From an uncultured bacterium (GTDB lineage Bacteria > Bacteroidota > Bacteroidia > Bacteroidales > CAIWKO01), in assembly GCA_903862465.1 (NCBI GenBank), contig CAIOYH010000124.1, forward strand, positions 1 through 61,795: a DNA stretch of 61,795 nucleotides, read 5' to 3'. Below, piece after piece: positions 25,389 through 33,914 of the stretch. The translations under genes and the position numbers were made by a program. Positions within the stretch are counted from its first letter, which is position 1. The number at the start of each line of letters is the position of its first letter. The notes under the pieces are model-generated. The model had not been told where the DNA came from, searched no databases, and saw only the letters and a program-made list of their open reading frames with translations.

Positions 25389-26585
25389 TTAGGAAGGTAA
25401 TTTGGCGGCGTAAGCTCCTGGGGTGATGCCTTCAAATTTCTTAAAGGCGGTGAAAAAGGAATTTTTTGAGGAGAAGCCCGATTCTATGCCTAAAGCTTCG
25501 AGGGTATGTTTGCTTGTCCATTCTTTATCCATCAGCTTCTTGGCATAGTTCACGCGCCATTCATTGCAGCAATCATGGAAATGCCGCTTTTTCTCATTCT
25601 TGAAATAATAGGCAAGATGATGTATAGGTATCTGCGTGAGAATTGAAATATGAGCGATAGTGCATTTAGGATTTAAGAAAGGGCGTTGTTTGCGAACACA
25701 CGAATCTACTTTTTTTTGTATGAGTTTTAGATAGCCCGCCTCTAGAATTGCATCATGTTTTTCAGGTTCAATAGCTATAATTTCAATTTCTGTAGGGTTT
25801 GCCAACACCCTAGAGGTTGAGTTGGGCAGTTGCGGCAACCCATATAAAATGGCAGGAAATAAAAAAGGAGATATCAACAAACCTGTAATGCCTATTGCTG
25901 AAAAGACTCGTAAGGTATGGAGTGTGTTGAATAGCCTGATGTCATTATGTTGGATGGATTCTATCAGCATTAAGGTATGACTACATAGCAAAATGAACAA
26001 ACATAGCAGCAACATGACAATCCATTTAGTCATAAATTGCTGTCGCACGAAAACCGATTCTATTTTCTTTTGTTTTCGATAATGAAATAATAAAATAACC
26101 GACCAAAACAGGTAAGCCAAAATGAATAGAGAGCGGCTCAAAAAAACAATGAAAGCGGGGAAATTATGAAATTCGACGAACTGATGTGTCCACATATAGT
26201 TGGCATCTGCCACTATTTTTATAGCAATGTCCACTTTGTGTTCCCAAGGAGAAATAATATGCGTAAAAGACGCAATGAGGAAAAGCGCCATAGGAAGCAA
26301 ATGCCAAATATCCCTTCGTTTTAGATGAAAATTATCCGTCAAAATACTCCGAACGTACCAAAACAACATAGGACCTATCAGAAAAGACAGAAACCCTAAA
26401 TTTAAAAACACCACACTCACCAGAAACACCGATTTGGAATCCAACATAACATACTGCTGAAAACTACTGATGCTTATCAACAAAAAGAAAATTGCCAAAT
26501 AATTGGCAGATGTGTTTTTTCTTACATTGAAAAGCAGCAATAGTACAGACAGAAACATACCTAATATGGATAATGCTAGCAACAC
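25389..26585 (-). CDS. Membrane-bound AraC-family regulator (multi-TM sensor)
   Basis: A 398-aa protein with about seven hydrophobic segments in the first ~245 residues (e.g. LLALSILGMFLSVLLLLF, IWHLLPMALFLIASF, WIVMLLLCLFILLCS). A C-terminal AraC helix-turn-helix region lies at ~300-396 (CTIAHISILTQIPIHHLAYYF, then GIESGFSSKNSFFTAFKKF.GITPGAY). This architecture is a common Bacteroidota one-component membrane regulator of unknown signal. It is the nearest upstream gene to array B, 243-aa copy B and the giant protein, mirroring the TPR-AraC gene next to module A. The frame as given begins with GTG at 26585; the first ATG (26558, MFLSVLL) would shorten the first helix. A TAGTTTTG element lies at 26632-26639. 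Confidence 0.88.
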   Translation of the reverse strand: MLLALSILGMFLSVLLLLFNVRKNTSANYLAIFFLLISISSFQQYVMLDSKSVFLVSVVFLNLGFLSFLIGPMLFWYVRSILTDNFHLKRRDIWHLLPMALFLIASFTHIISPWEHKVDIAIKIVADANYMWTHQFVEFHNFPAFIVFLSRSLFILAYLFWSVILLFHYRKQKKIESVFVRQQFMTKWIVMLLLCLFILLCSHTLMLIESIQHNDIRLFNTLHTLRVFSAIGITGLLISPFLFPAILYGLPQLPNSTSRVLANPTEIEIIAIEPEKHDAILEAGYLKLIQKKVDSCVRKQRPFLNPKCTIAHISILTQIPIHHLAYYFKNEKKRHFHDCCNEWRVNYAKKLMDKEWTSKHTLEALGIESGFSSKNSFFTAFKKFEGITPGAYAAKLPS

Positions 26586-26631
26586 TTCTTACATGTATTA
26601 TAGTGTGAATTTATGAGTGGTTAATTTTCTG

Positions 26632-26639
26632 CAAAACTA
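26632..26639 (-). promoter_or_regulatory. Putative -7 element for the AraC regulator
   Basis: The minus strand reads TAGTTTTG (consensus TAnnTTTG), ~47 bp before the GTG start at 26585. Confidence 0.4.
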
Positions 26640-26730
26640 CAATAATATTATAAATCGCAAAGAAGAATTTTTTATTTTTTTTACTTCACTTTCGTGGATA
26701 CTAAAAGTAAGCTACTTGAATCAATGCCTT

Positions 26731-26820
26731 AATGACCAGGAATGACCACCTAATGACAATAAATGACCCCCCAATGACAATTAATGACTATAAATGACCA
26801 CCTAATGACTACAACTGACC
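26731..26820. repeat. aatgac array with ~10.4-bp period
   Basis: AATGAC starts at 26731, 26741, 26752, 26762, 26773, 26783, 26793 and 26804, with AACTGAC at 26813. Steps alternate between 10 and 11 bp (mean 10.4), close to one helical turn. It directly abuts the recN stop codon. Fragments of the same family are at 5373-5394 and 6183-6210. Confidence 0.85.
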
Positions 26821-28475
26821 TAACCCCCTAACAACTCCCTAGCCGTAACCATAGCAGCCTCAGTGATGTTGCTGCCACTCACCATTTCGGCGATGGCTTC
26901 TACCCTACCCTGCGCTTCGAGGGTTCTAATCTTCACGAAAGTGGACTGCTTATCGCTTACTTTATACACCTGAAAGTGTGTAGTGCCTTTGGCGGCAATT
27001 TGGGGCAGATGAGTGATGGCTATCACCTGCATACCTGTAGCCAACTTTTTCATTATCGAACCTGTTTGCGCAGCCACTTCGCCCGAAACGCCGGAATCTA
27101 TCTCATCAAAAATAATGGTTGGCAAGAGTTTCTTTTCGGAAATCAGCGACTTAAAGGCCAACATCAAGCGCGACAATTCCCCACCCGACGCCACTTTATC
27201 TATGGCTTTCATCTCCGAACCTTTGTTAGCCGAAAAGGTGAAAACAATGTCGTCCAAACCATGCTCTTTCATCACTACAGAGCGATTATTTTCGGCTTTC
27301 ACCCTCACATTGGGCATCCCCAACTTGATTAAAATCTGAACTGCTTTCTGTTCAATCTCTGCAAAAACCTTCTTACGCTTCTGCGAAAGCGTCTCTGCCG
27401 TAGCCAATAATTCCTTCTCCTTGATTTGTATAGCTTTTTCTACAGCTTTGATTTTAGCTTCCAAAGAAGCAATATCTTGTATCTTATTGTCCAAATCGGT
27501 GCGGATGTCCAAGAGTTCTTTCACCGTACTGACGCGATGTTTTTGCTGCAAGCGATACAGTTCGTTCAAACGCAAATTGATGTTCTCGCTGCGTTCGGGA
27601 TTAAATAAGGTGCGCTCTTCAATGCGCTCCAACTCGGCAGTGATATCTTTCAACTCAATGTTGAGCGAATGGATGCGCTGCGCATTTTCTTCAAGTTCTT
27701 TATCAAAGGAAGCTAGTTGGGCTATTTGATTTTGGATAACTACAGTTTGTTGCAGGATGTTGTTCTCGGAATTATTCAAGGCATAGAGCGCTTTGTTGAG
27801 CGTTGATTTTATCAACTCCACATGATTCAGCAAATCGAGTTCTTGCTCCAAATCTGTCTGCTCATGCTCAATCAAATTAGCCGATTCGAGTTCGCTATAT
27901 AAAAAGGTATAATAATCGTTATCAGCACTAGCTTTCGCTTCGGTATCCTTCAATTGCTGCAACGCTTTCTTTTGTTCCCTTATGTGAATGAATTCGCTCC
28001 TATAAGCCTTCACCTCATCTAAAATCCCTGCATAACTGTCAATCACATACAGTTGAAACTCTGTTTCATTTATTTGCAGCGTCTTGTGTTGCGAATGAAT
28101 ATCAATCAGCTTATCGCCCAATTCTTTTAACTGCGATACGTTGACGGGTGTATCATTGATAAATGCCCGCGACTTGCCTTCAGGATTAATCTCTCTTCGT
28201 ATCAACAGGGTCGCATCAAAATCCAATTCATTTCTTTTGAAGAAATCCGAAAGATTGTAGTTAGTAATATCAAAACAAGCTTCGATGACGCACTTCTTTG
28301 TTTTATCGAGCAGCACATGGGCTTCGGCACGTTGACCAATGATAAGGGATAGAGCATCCAAAATGATTGATTTGCCTGCTCCTGTTTCGCCGGTGACGGT
28401 AGTAAATCCTGCTGAAAAGTCTATATCAAGCGCATCAATTAGAGCATAATTGCGGATTGAAAGATTTTTGAGCAT
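26820..28475 (-). CDS. recN: DNA repair protein RecN
   Basis: A 551-aa SMC-like ATPase acting in double-strand break repair. Walker A GETGAGKS lies at ~29-36, a long coiled coil at about 150-370, and the ABC signature and Walker B region near the end (VASGGELSRLMLAFKSL, IFDEIDSGVSGEVA), followed by ITHLPQIAA. Length is normal for the family. It is the last gene of the bamD-rpoZ-coaBC-DUF4835-recN block, 12 bp after the DUF4835 gene, an order often conserved in Bacteroidota. No hairpin terminator was seen; an aatgac array starts at the stop codon. Confidence 0.96.
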   Translation of the reverse strand: MLKNLSIRNYALIDALDIDFSAGFTTVTGETGAGKSIILDALSLIIGQRAEAHVLLDKTKKCVIEACFDITNYNLSDFFKRNELDFDATLLIRREINPEGKSRAFINDTPVNVSQLKELGDKLIDIHSQHKTLQINETEFQLYVIDSYAGILDEVKAYRSEFIHIREQKKALQQLKDTEAKASADNDYYTFLYSELESANLIEHEQTDLEQELDLLNHVELIKSTLNKALYALNNSENNILQQTVVIQNQIAQLASFDKELEENAQRIHSLNIELKDITAELERIEERTLFNPERSENINLRLNELYRLQQKHRVSTVKELLDIRTDLDNKIQDIASLEAKIKAVEKAIQIKEKELLATAETLSQKRKKVFAEIEQKAVQILIKLGMPNVRVKAENNRSVVMKEHGLDDIVFTFSANKGSEMKAIDKVASGGELSRLMLAFKSLISEKKLLPTIIFDEIDSGVSGEVAAQTGSIMKKLATGMQVIAITHLPQIAAKGTTHFQVYKVSDKQSTFVKIRTLEAQGRVEAIAEMVSGSNITEAAMVTARELLGG

Positions 28476-28487
28476 AACGAAAGGAGA

Positions 28488-29393
28488 TTACTTTGCGTTC
28501 AGAATTTTAGTATTGAAATCATTGGAATGTGCAGGCTCTATATCTTTCAACATATTCACCACACGTGGTCTGTCGGATATAGGTGCTTGCGAAAAAACAT
28601 TGATAATCTCATCGCGTTTGGTATCCATAAAAACAGTAACCAAATACAGATTTGGAGTTTGTTTCGCTACATATTGCAGCTTTTCTATGCCGGTGGTTAT
28701 GGCAGCTCTACCCTGCATCATATCGTCTTTCAACACGTCAAAACCCTTCAAGTGGTAATAATACATACATTCTCGTATGCCGCCGTAGGAATCGTTTAAT
28801 AAGTTCTCAACTAACCAATAGCGATTCTTCTTACTTTCAAAAGACTTCCAACCTTTTTCGCCACCATTCTGCGATAGATTCACCAAGGTCTGAGCCTTGG
28901 TATAAAACTGCGATCCCCCTTTAAGCGAAAACGAATCGAAATCCATGCCTATGATGATATAGGCATAATACCCCAAAACGGCAGTCAGATTGGAGTAGAT
29001 GTTGTTATCATCATACTCCAAAGCTTGTTTTTGAATATATTTAAAAGAAAGGTCTTTGTCAATCAAATTAATCAAGGGTGAGAAATAAGAAGTACCAAAC
29101 ACCGGACGACGCGATTGCACCTGAATAGTTCCTTTAAATTCTTGATCCGAAACGCGCTCGGTGATATTGATAAATATATTACAATCAATTTTTTCTTCTG
29201 TACTATAAGTATAATTGGTCCATTTACGAGTATTCATAAACTCCTTAATAGCAGTTTGCAAATCCTCATACACCGATTTATCGCTTCCGCTGATTTGAGT
29301 AGAATTAACCGTTACAGTACACAACAACTCCTGTGCATGCGTATTTACAGCAGCAACAAGAATAACAATTAATACATAGAATACTTTTTTCAT
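28488..29393 (-). CDS. DUF4835 family exported protein (PorD-like)
   Basis: A 301-aa protein with a signal peptide (MKKVFYVLIVILVAAVNTHAQ). The mature part has Bacteroidota DUF4835 features: an early ELLCTVTVNS..ISG strand, SYFSPLINLIDKD, NLTAVLGYYAYIIIGMDFDSFSLKGG, and SYGGIRECMYYYHLKG. Some annotations name this family PorD and link it to type IX secretion; I recall that link but cannot verify it. It lies between coaBC and recN with only 3-12 bp spacings, so it is co-transcribed. With BamD in the same operon and sorting-domain proteins nearby, an envelope or secretion role is reasonable. Confidence 0.8.
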   Translation of the reverse strand: MKKVFYVLIVILVAAVNTHAQELLCTVTVNSTQISGSDKSVYEDLQTAIKEFMNTRKWTNYTYSTEEKIDCNIFINITERVSDQEFKGTIQVQSRRPVFGTSYFSPLINLIDKDLSFKYIQKQALEYDDNNIYSNLTAVLGYYAYIIIGMDFDSFSLKGGSQFYTKAQTLVNLSQNGGEKGWKSFESKKNRYWLVENLLNDSYGGIRECMYYYHLKGFDVLKDDMMQGRAAITTGIEKLQYVAKQTPNLYLVTVFMDTKRDEIINVFSQAPISDRPRVVNMLKDIEPAHSNDFNTKILNAK

Positions 29394-29396
29394 ATC

Positions 29397-30599
29397 TTAT
29401 TTTTTATAAGTAGCAATAATTTCATTGACGATATCAACGGCTACTTTGCTCTTTGGTTTCAAGTCAAAAACTTTCAAAGAGAAGTGTTTGTTGATTATGG
29501 TGATTTTATTTGTAAGGTGCTTAAATCCGGCACCTTTATCTCGCAAAGAATTAAGAACGATGAAATCGAGGTTTTTATTTTTCACTTTCAATTTAGCATT
29601 ATTCAATTCGTTGTCAGTTTCCAAAGCGAAACCTACTAGCATTTGGTCGTTACGTTTCTTTTTACCCAATTCTTCAAGAATATCAGGTGTCTTGACCAAT
29701 TTAATAGAGATTTTATCGGGTTGTTTTTTTATTTTCTTTGCAGAAATATCTTCAGACATATAGTCGGCAACCGCAGCAGCCATAATCGTGATATCATTAT
29801 GTTCGAAATGCTCTAAGCAGACAGTTCTCATTTGATTTGCAGTAACCACATTAATGCGATTTACAGTGGGCATTGCGATAGATAAATTGACGGGACCTGC
29901 TATCAGCGTTACATGAGCACCTCGTTCCGCACAGATGCGTGCCATTTCAAATCCCATCAAACCCGACGAATGATTGGTGATGAAACGAACGGGGTCAATG
30001 CTTTCCTGTGTGGGACCTGCGGTGATTAGAATCTTTCTATTTTTTAAATCTTGCCCCCTATTTACGTATTCCAAGAGTGCTCCAACAATTTTTTCAGGCT
30101 CTTCCATCCTTCCGTCGCCAACGGTGCCACAAGCTAAATCACCATAAGCAGGTGCCATGAACGAAATTCCATTTGATTCTAGATATTTGATATTTTTTTG
30201 AACAGGAAAACTGTTATACATCCCTGTATTCATGGCAGGAGCAATAAAAACTTTTTTGGTGAAAGCCAACAGCAAGGTGGAAAGAACATCGTCGGCAATA
30301 CCATTGGCATATTTTCCAATGATATTAGCACTTGCCGGAGCAATCAGCAGCACATCACCCCATTCTGCCATGCTGATATGTTCGGTGGAATAATCATTAT
30401 CTTTATCGAAAACATCGTAATACAACTTGTTTTTCGATAGGGTTTCTAAGGTCATCTTAGTAACAAACTCCAAGGCGTTTTTTGTAGCTACTATCTTCAC
30501 CTCCGCCCCTTCTTTAATCAAAGAACGAATCAGTATGGGTATTTTGTAGGCTGCAATACTCCCTGTAATTCCAATAATGATTTTTTTGCCTTTAAGCAT
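29397..30599 (-). CDS. coaBC: CoaBC: phosphopantothenoylcysteine synthetase/decarboxylase
   Basis: A bifunctional coenzyme A biosynthesis enzyme, ~400 aa. The N-terminal flavin-binding CoaC domain has GITGSIAAYK, APAMN and SANIIGKYANGIADD. The C-terminal CoaB domain has ILITAGPTQESIDPVRFITNHSSG and AAVADY, and ends in the VGFALET..L region. CoaB ligates cysteine to phosphopantothenate and CoaC decarboxylates the product. A frame beginning at TTG 30605 adds two residues; the ATG at 30599 (MLKGKKI) is the more likely start. It follows rpoZ by 9 bp and precedes the DUF4835 gene by 3 bp. Confidence 0.96.
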   Translation of the reverse strand: MLKGKKIIIGITGSIAAYKIPILIRSLIKEGAEVKIVATKNALEFVTKMTLETLSKNKLYYDVFDKDNDYSTEHISMAEWGDVLLIAPASANIIGKYANGIADDVLSTLLLAFTKKVFIAPAMNTGMYNSFPVQKNIKYLESNGISFMAPAYGDLACGTVGDGRMEEPEKIVGALLEYVNRGQDLKNRKILITAGPTQESIDPVRFITNHSSGLMGFEMARICAERGAHVTLIAGPVNLSIAMPTVNRINVVTANQMRTVCLEHFEHNDITIMAAAVADYMSEDISAKKIKKQPDKISIKLVKTPDILEELGKKKRNDQMLVGFALETDNELNNAKLKVKNKNLDFIVLNSLRDKGAGFKHLTNKITIINKHFSLKVFDLKPKSKVAVDIVNEIIATYKK

Positions 30600-30608
30600 A
30601 CCCAAATA

Positions 30609-30968
30609 TTAAAAGTCTGTAGGGTTTTCTTTTGCCGGATTGTGAAAATATAATTTCCCTGTGAGATATTCTTGAATCGCCATCAAAGTAGATTTTGGTA
30701 AGCGTTCGTAATATTTTGCGATTTCAATCTGTTCGCGATTTTCAAAGATTTCTTCTAAATTGTCGGCAGGGATTCCAAATTCTTCTGTTTTCGATGTCAA
30801 CTCTTCTTTCAACTCCGTCGAGATTTTGTTGGCACGATTCGACAAGATCACCAATGTTTCATAAATGTTTCCGGTCCCCTTTCGGAAATCACTTATGTTT
30901 CTAGTAATGGCAAGTGTCCCTGTCTTAATTTTCTTATTATCCATGATGGCGGCTTTAGTTGTTTTCAT
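30609..30968 (-). CDS. rpoZ: RNA polymerase omega/Rpb6-like subunit
   Basis: A 119-aa protein with the pattern of the Bacteroidota omega/Rpb6 family: ITRNISDFRKGTGNIYETLVILSNRANKIS, where the GNIYE..V..RA segment is the diagnostic part, then an acidic helix and LPKSTLMAIQEYLTGKLYF. Omega helps assemble and stabilise RNA polymerase. Its start codon ends 1 bp before the bamD stop, implying tight translational coupling. An internal ATG (MDNKKIKTG, 30944) is an alternative start. Confidence 0.9.
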   Translation of the reverse strand: MKTTKAAIMDNKKIKTGTLAITRNISDFRKGTGNIYETLVILSNRANKISTELKEELTSKTEEFGIPADNLEEIFENREQIEIAKYYERLPKSTLMAIQEYLTGKLYFHNPAKENPTDF

Positions 30969-31823
30969 TTAAATTTTACTTGGTTTTTTTGATTCGATAA
31001 TTTGTTTTTGTTTGTCAGATATCTTGGTTAATTCTTTTTCAACATTTTTCATTATATTCTTTGCATCCTTCTCAAAGGTTGTTTGTGGATAGGCAGCAAA
31101 CAAAGAGCTATACGCATCTTTAGCATTCATCAATCGTTCATTCTTTTTCGTTTCAATACTATTCATTGCATAATAATAATTCGAAACTAGGATATAATAA
31201 TACGCATCCTCTTTGTATTTGGTATCGGGAAAATCCTTTAGCAAGTTCTTAAATGCAATGGAAGCCGATTGATAGTTTTCGATCTTATAATACAGTTTCG
31301 CCGTTTCATAGGATTTTCTTTCAAGTTTTTCTCTCAATTCATCTATCAGCTCATTGCACTTATCTATACGCTTACTTTTCGGATAGGCATTTATAAAAAG
31401 CTGAAACTGTTTAATCGCATCCACAGAAATTGTTTGATCGAGACTATATTTCGGTGTAAACATATACTGACAATAGGCTGACATATACTGACATTCTTCT
31501 GCGTACTTACTCGTGGGGAAAGTTGAAGTGAATTTTGTAAAATAATATCCTGATTGCAGAAAATCGCCTTCACCAAAATAACAATAGGCAAAGTAATAAT
31601 TGATTTTCTCAGAAGTATCTGTTCCTCTATAGTAAATCAGCAATTCATCAAACAAAGTCATAGCACGATGAAAGTCATCTTTCTCATATAAAGCTACAGC
31701 AGTTGCATACTTTTGATTGATATTCGTACCTTTTAGAACCTTGCGATATTCGCTACAAGAATACATCAAAATCCCTGATAACAGGGCTAAAATAACTACT
31801 ATGACTCGGGTATTTTTAAACAT
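30969..31823 (-). CDS. bamD: BamD outer-membrane assembly lipoprotein
   Basis: A 284-aa protein with a lipobox ending SGILMYSCSEY, so Cys ~23 would be lipidated. Tandem TPR-like repeats follow (AVALYEKDDFHRAMTLFDELL, INYYFAYCYFGEGDFLQSGYYF, AIKQFQLFINAYPKSKR, ASIAFKNLLKDFPDTKY), as in the BamD/YfiO family that serves the BAM complex folding outer-membrane beta barrels. A Lys-rich C-terminal tail is present. It is the first gene of the five-gene operon; TAATTTTG at 31828-31835 could be its -7 element, but this lies only 5 bp from the ATG. Confidence 0.9.
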   Translation of the reverse strand: MFKNTRVIVVILALLSGILMYSCSEYRKVLKGTNINQKYATAVALYEKDDFHRAMTLFDELLIYYRGTDTSEKINYYFAYCYFGEGDFLQSGYYFTKFTSTFPTSKYAEECQYMSAYCQYMFTPKYSLDQTISVDAIKQFQLFINAYPKSKRIDKCNELIDELREKLERKSYETAKLYYKIENYQSASIAFKNLLKDFPDTKYKEDAYYYILVSNYYYAMNSIETKKNERLMNAKDAYSSLFAAYPQTTFEKDAKNIMKNVEKELTKISDKQKQIIESKKPSKI

Positions 31824-31827
31824 GTTG

Positions 31828-31835
31828 CAAAATTA
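31828..31835 (-). promoter_or_regulatory. TAATTTTG element before bamD
   Basis: Matches TAnnTTTG on the minus strand, 5 bp from the annotated ATG. If it is used, the transcript would be almost leaderless or translation would begin further in. Confidence 0.3.
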
Positions 31836-31930
31836 GTGTTTTTTTGATTATAAATAACTATTTTCAACAAATATTATTGCTCAGAAGTCATTCTTGAAGG
31901 ATAAATATACTATTCTTTTCTAGTGATAAA

Positions 31931-33838
31931 TTAATAATCCATGTAATCTTGAAACACACATTGCATGTAGGATTTAGCCTGTTTTTCCAAAATAGATTGT
32001 GTGATGTGTGTGGTTGAATCTATTCGTAACAAGCCTGTGCTATTGCTTCGCACATCAAAGAGATAAGTCGCTCCGGGCACAACCAACCCAAAAGCATTGT
32101 AATAATCATAAAAAGCAAATTGAGAACAATCGGGTTGTAACAAATCTTTACTCCACACAAACTCCTCATGCTTCAATCCCATCTGACCGAGTAGTGTAGC
32201 AGCCAAATCCACTTGCGAACCAATATTCTCTACCTTTTTCCCTTTAAATTCATCTTTAATAACATTGCCCGCCATCAAGAAAACTATTTTATGATACTCG
32301 GGCGTACAAAAATCATAATTGGGATAGGAACTATGTCCATGGTCTGATATCAAAATAAAGAGCGTATTGTCATACCAAGCTTGTTTCTGTGCTTCAACAA
32401 AAAAGTTTCGCAGGCAATTGTCCGAATAATAGGCTGAGTTCACATACTTTGTTTCAAATTGGGTCCAATGTATCTTTTCTTGCATATCAAAATCATAAGG
32501 TGAATGAGTGCTCATGGTGAAGATGGAAGAAAAGAAAGGTTGTTTTTGCATACCGAGTTCATTCATGAAATATGGGAAGGTATATTCATCATGAATTCCA
32601 AGTTTGCCATGCGGAAGTGAAGAGGGGAAATTATTGCCCTCAACGATTTTATCCATTTCGTTAAAAGATAAATAGCTTTTTATGTTTCCATAAATTAGTT
32701 GTCCACCAAAATAATACGAAGAGTAATATCCCTGCGCTTTTATTTTCTTATTTAGGCTAGGCAGTTTGCTGTATTTCTCAGGTTCCTGCGCAATGGTGGT
32801 GATAGTTTGGGCGGGAAAGCCACTAAAAATGGCTGCCATCCCCTCTTGCGAACGTGTTCCGCTTGAATAGATATTCGTAAACATCAATCCATTTTTCTCC
32901 AATTCGTGAAAGAATGGCGTGATTTCCTTGTCCCCTTGGCTCTCTACAAGCGATGCAGACCATCCCTCCAAAATAAACATTACGATGTTCGGACGCTGCG
33001 TCTTTACTACAAGTGTGGTGCTGTCGTTTTTAACATTGAAGAGTTCTTTCACGGTTCGCCTTGAATCCTTCAAATCATAATATTGATAAGGATTTTTACC
33101 CAACAAATCGTAATTTTGTCCAATACTACTTATAATATTCCATCCTGAATTCACAGAGGTGAGGTTCAATATGTCATGGTTTGAATAATAGGATTGGCTT
33201 TGGTTGATGGGGATTTGATGGAAACCTCCGCGCATCCCCAAAAATAGCAGGGCAGGCATCAGAATAACATAAGCTCCTGCAAAAATATAATTCCGCTTAT
33301 GTATCACAATTTTCTGAAAGACAAACTTCAAATACAGCCAAAAATACATAACAACTTGTATCAAGAAAAATAATATAAATACTATTAACTGCCATGTTGG
33401 TGCGGTAGATAATATCTCGGAGGGGTGCATAATATACAACAAGGCTTTGTAATGCAATTTGGTTTTCCATTCGTCATACACTGCAATTTCGGTTGTTGTT
33501 ATCATCAGAATAACGAGCAGCATCAGCAATACATAAATTTTATGAACGATGTCGAGTATCTTATGCGTAAAGAAATTCTGAATAAATAAAATTAAAAATG
33601 GAAACCACATCAGATAACAAATGGTGGACTGATCCAAAGGAAAGGAATACCAAAAAACGCCTAGAACATTCCAAAAGGAAATTCCTGTTAGATATTTCAA
33701 ATTAAAAAGCAAAAAAACAATGCGATTGCAGTCGAAAAACAGTAACCAAAACAGCATTTGTTTGAAAAAAGATATAATAATTTGCTTAGGCAAAATTGTC
33801 ATTTTTAATATTTGTGCAAAAGTATTATTTATCTTCAT
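31931..33838 (-). CDS. LTA-synthase-family membrane sulfatase-fold transferase
   Basis: A 635-aa protein with about five hydrophobic segments in the first ~215 residues, then an extracytoplasmic alkaline-phosphatase/sulfatase-fold domain from ~285. Family marks: PNIVMFILEGWSA (first metal ligand region, Glu), SSGTRSQEG with candidate nucleophile Thr328, and ISDHGHSSYP (Asp/His metal ligands). Relatives transfer phosphoglycerol or phosphoethanolamine head groups from lipids to envelope polymers; the Bacteroidota substrates are unknown, so it should not be called a teichoic acid enzyme here. TATTTTTG at 33860-33867 is a plausible -7 element. It is divergent from the M4 peptidase gene. Confidence 0.88.
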   Translation of the reverse strand: MKINNTFAQILKMTILPKQIIISFFKQMLFWLLFFDCNRIVFLLFNLKYLTGISFWNVLGVFWYSFPLDQSTICYLMWFPFLILFIQNFFTHKILDIVHKIYVLLMLLVILMITTTEIAVYDEWKTKLHYKALLYIMHPSEILSTAPTWQLIVFILFFLIQVVMYFWLYLKFVFQKIVIHKRNYIFAGAYVILMPALLFLGMRGGFHQIPINQSQSYYSNHDILNLTSVNSGWNIISSIGQNYDLLGKNPYQYYDLKDSRRTVKELFNVKNDSTTLVVKTQRPNIVMFILEGWSASLVESQGDKEITPFFHELEKNGLMFTNIYSSGTRSQEGMAAIFSGFPAQTITTIAQEPEKYSKLPSLNKKIKAQGYYSSYYFGGQLIYGNIKSYLSFNEMDKIVEGNNFPSSLPHGKLGIHDEYTFPYFMNELGMQKQPFFSSIFTMSTHSPYDFDMQEKIHWTQFETKYVNSAYYSDNCLRNFFVEAQKQAWYDNTLFILISDHGHSSYPNYDFCTPEYHKIVFLMAGNVIKDEFKGKKVENIGSQVDLAATLLGQMGLKHEEFVWSKDLLQPDCSQFAFYDYYNAFGLVVPGATYLFDVRSNSTGLLRIDSTTHITQSILEKQAKSYMQCVFQDYMDY

Positions 33839-33859
33839 ACAAATAAAATATTTTCATGT

Positions 33860-33867
33860 CAAAAATA
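33860..33867 (-). promoter_or_regulatory. Putative -7 element for the sulfatase-fold gene
   Basis: The minus strand reads TATTTTTG, 21 bp before the ATG at 33838. Confidence 0.4.
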
Positions 33868-33914
33868 ATTAGTAATTTTATACCCTCAAATTATTAATCA
33901 TAAAAACAGGTACC

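Noticed and set aside
26976..27729. Plus-strand ORFs opposite recN
   Set aside because: Shadow frames of a well-identified gene; composition and overlap are not credible.
31931..33838. Lipoteichoic acid synthase proper
   Set aside because: Bacteroidota do not make LTA; only the family fold and catalytic motifs can be claimed.
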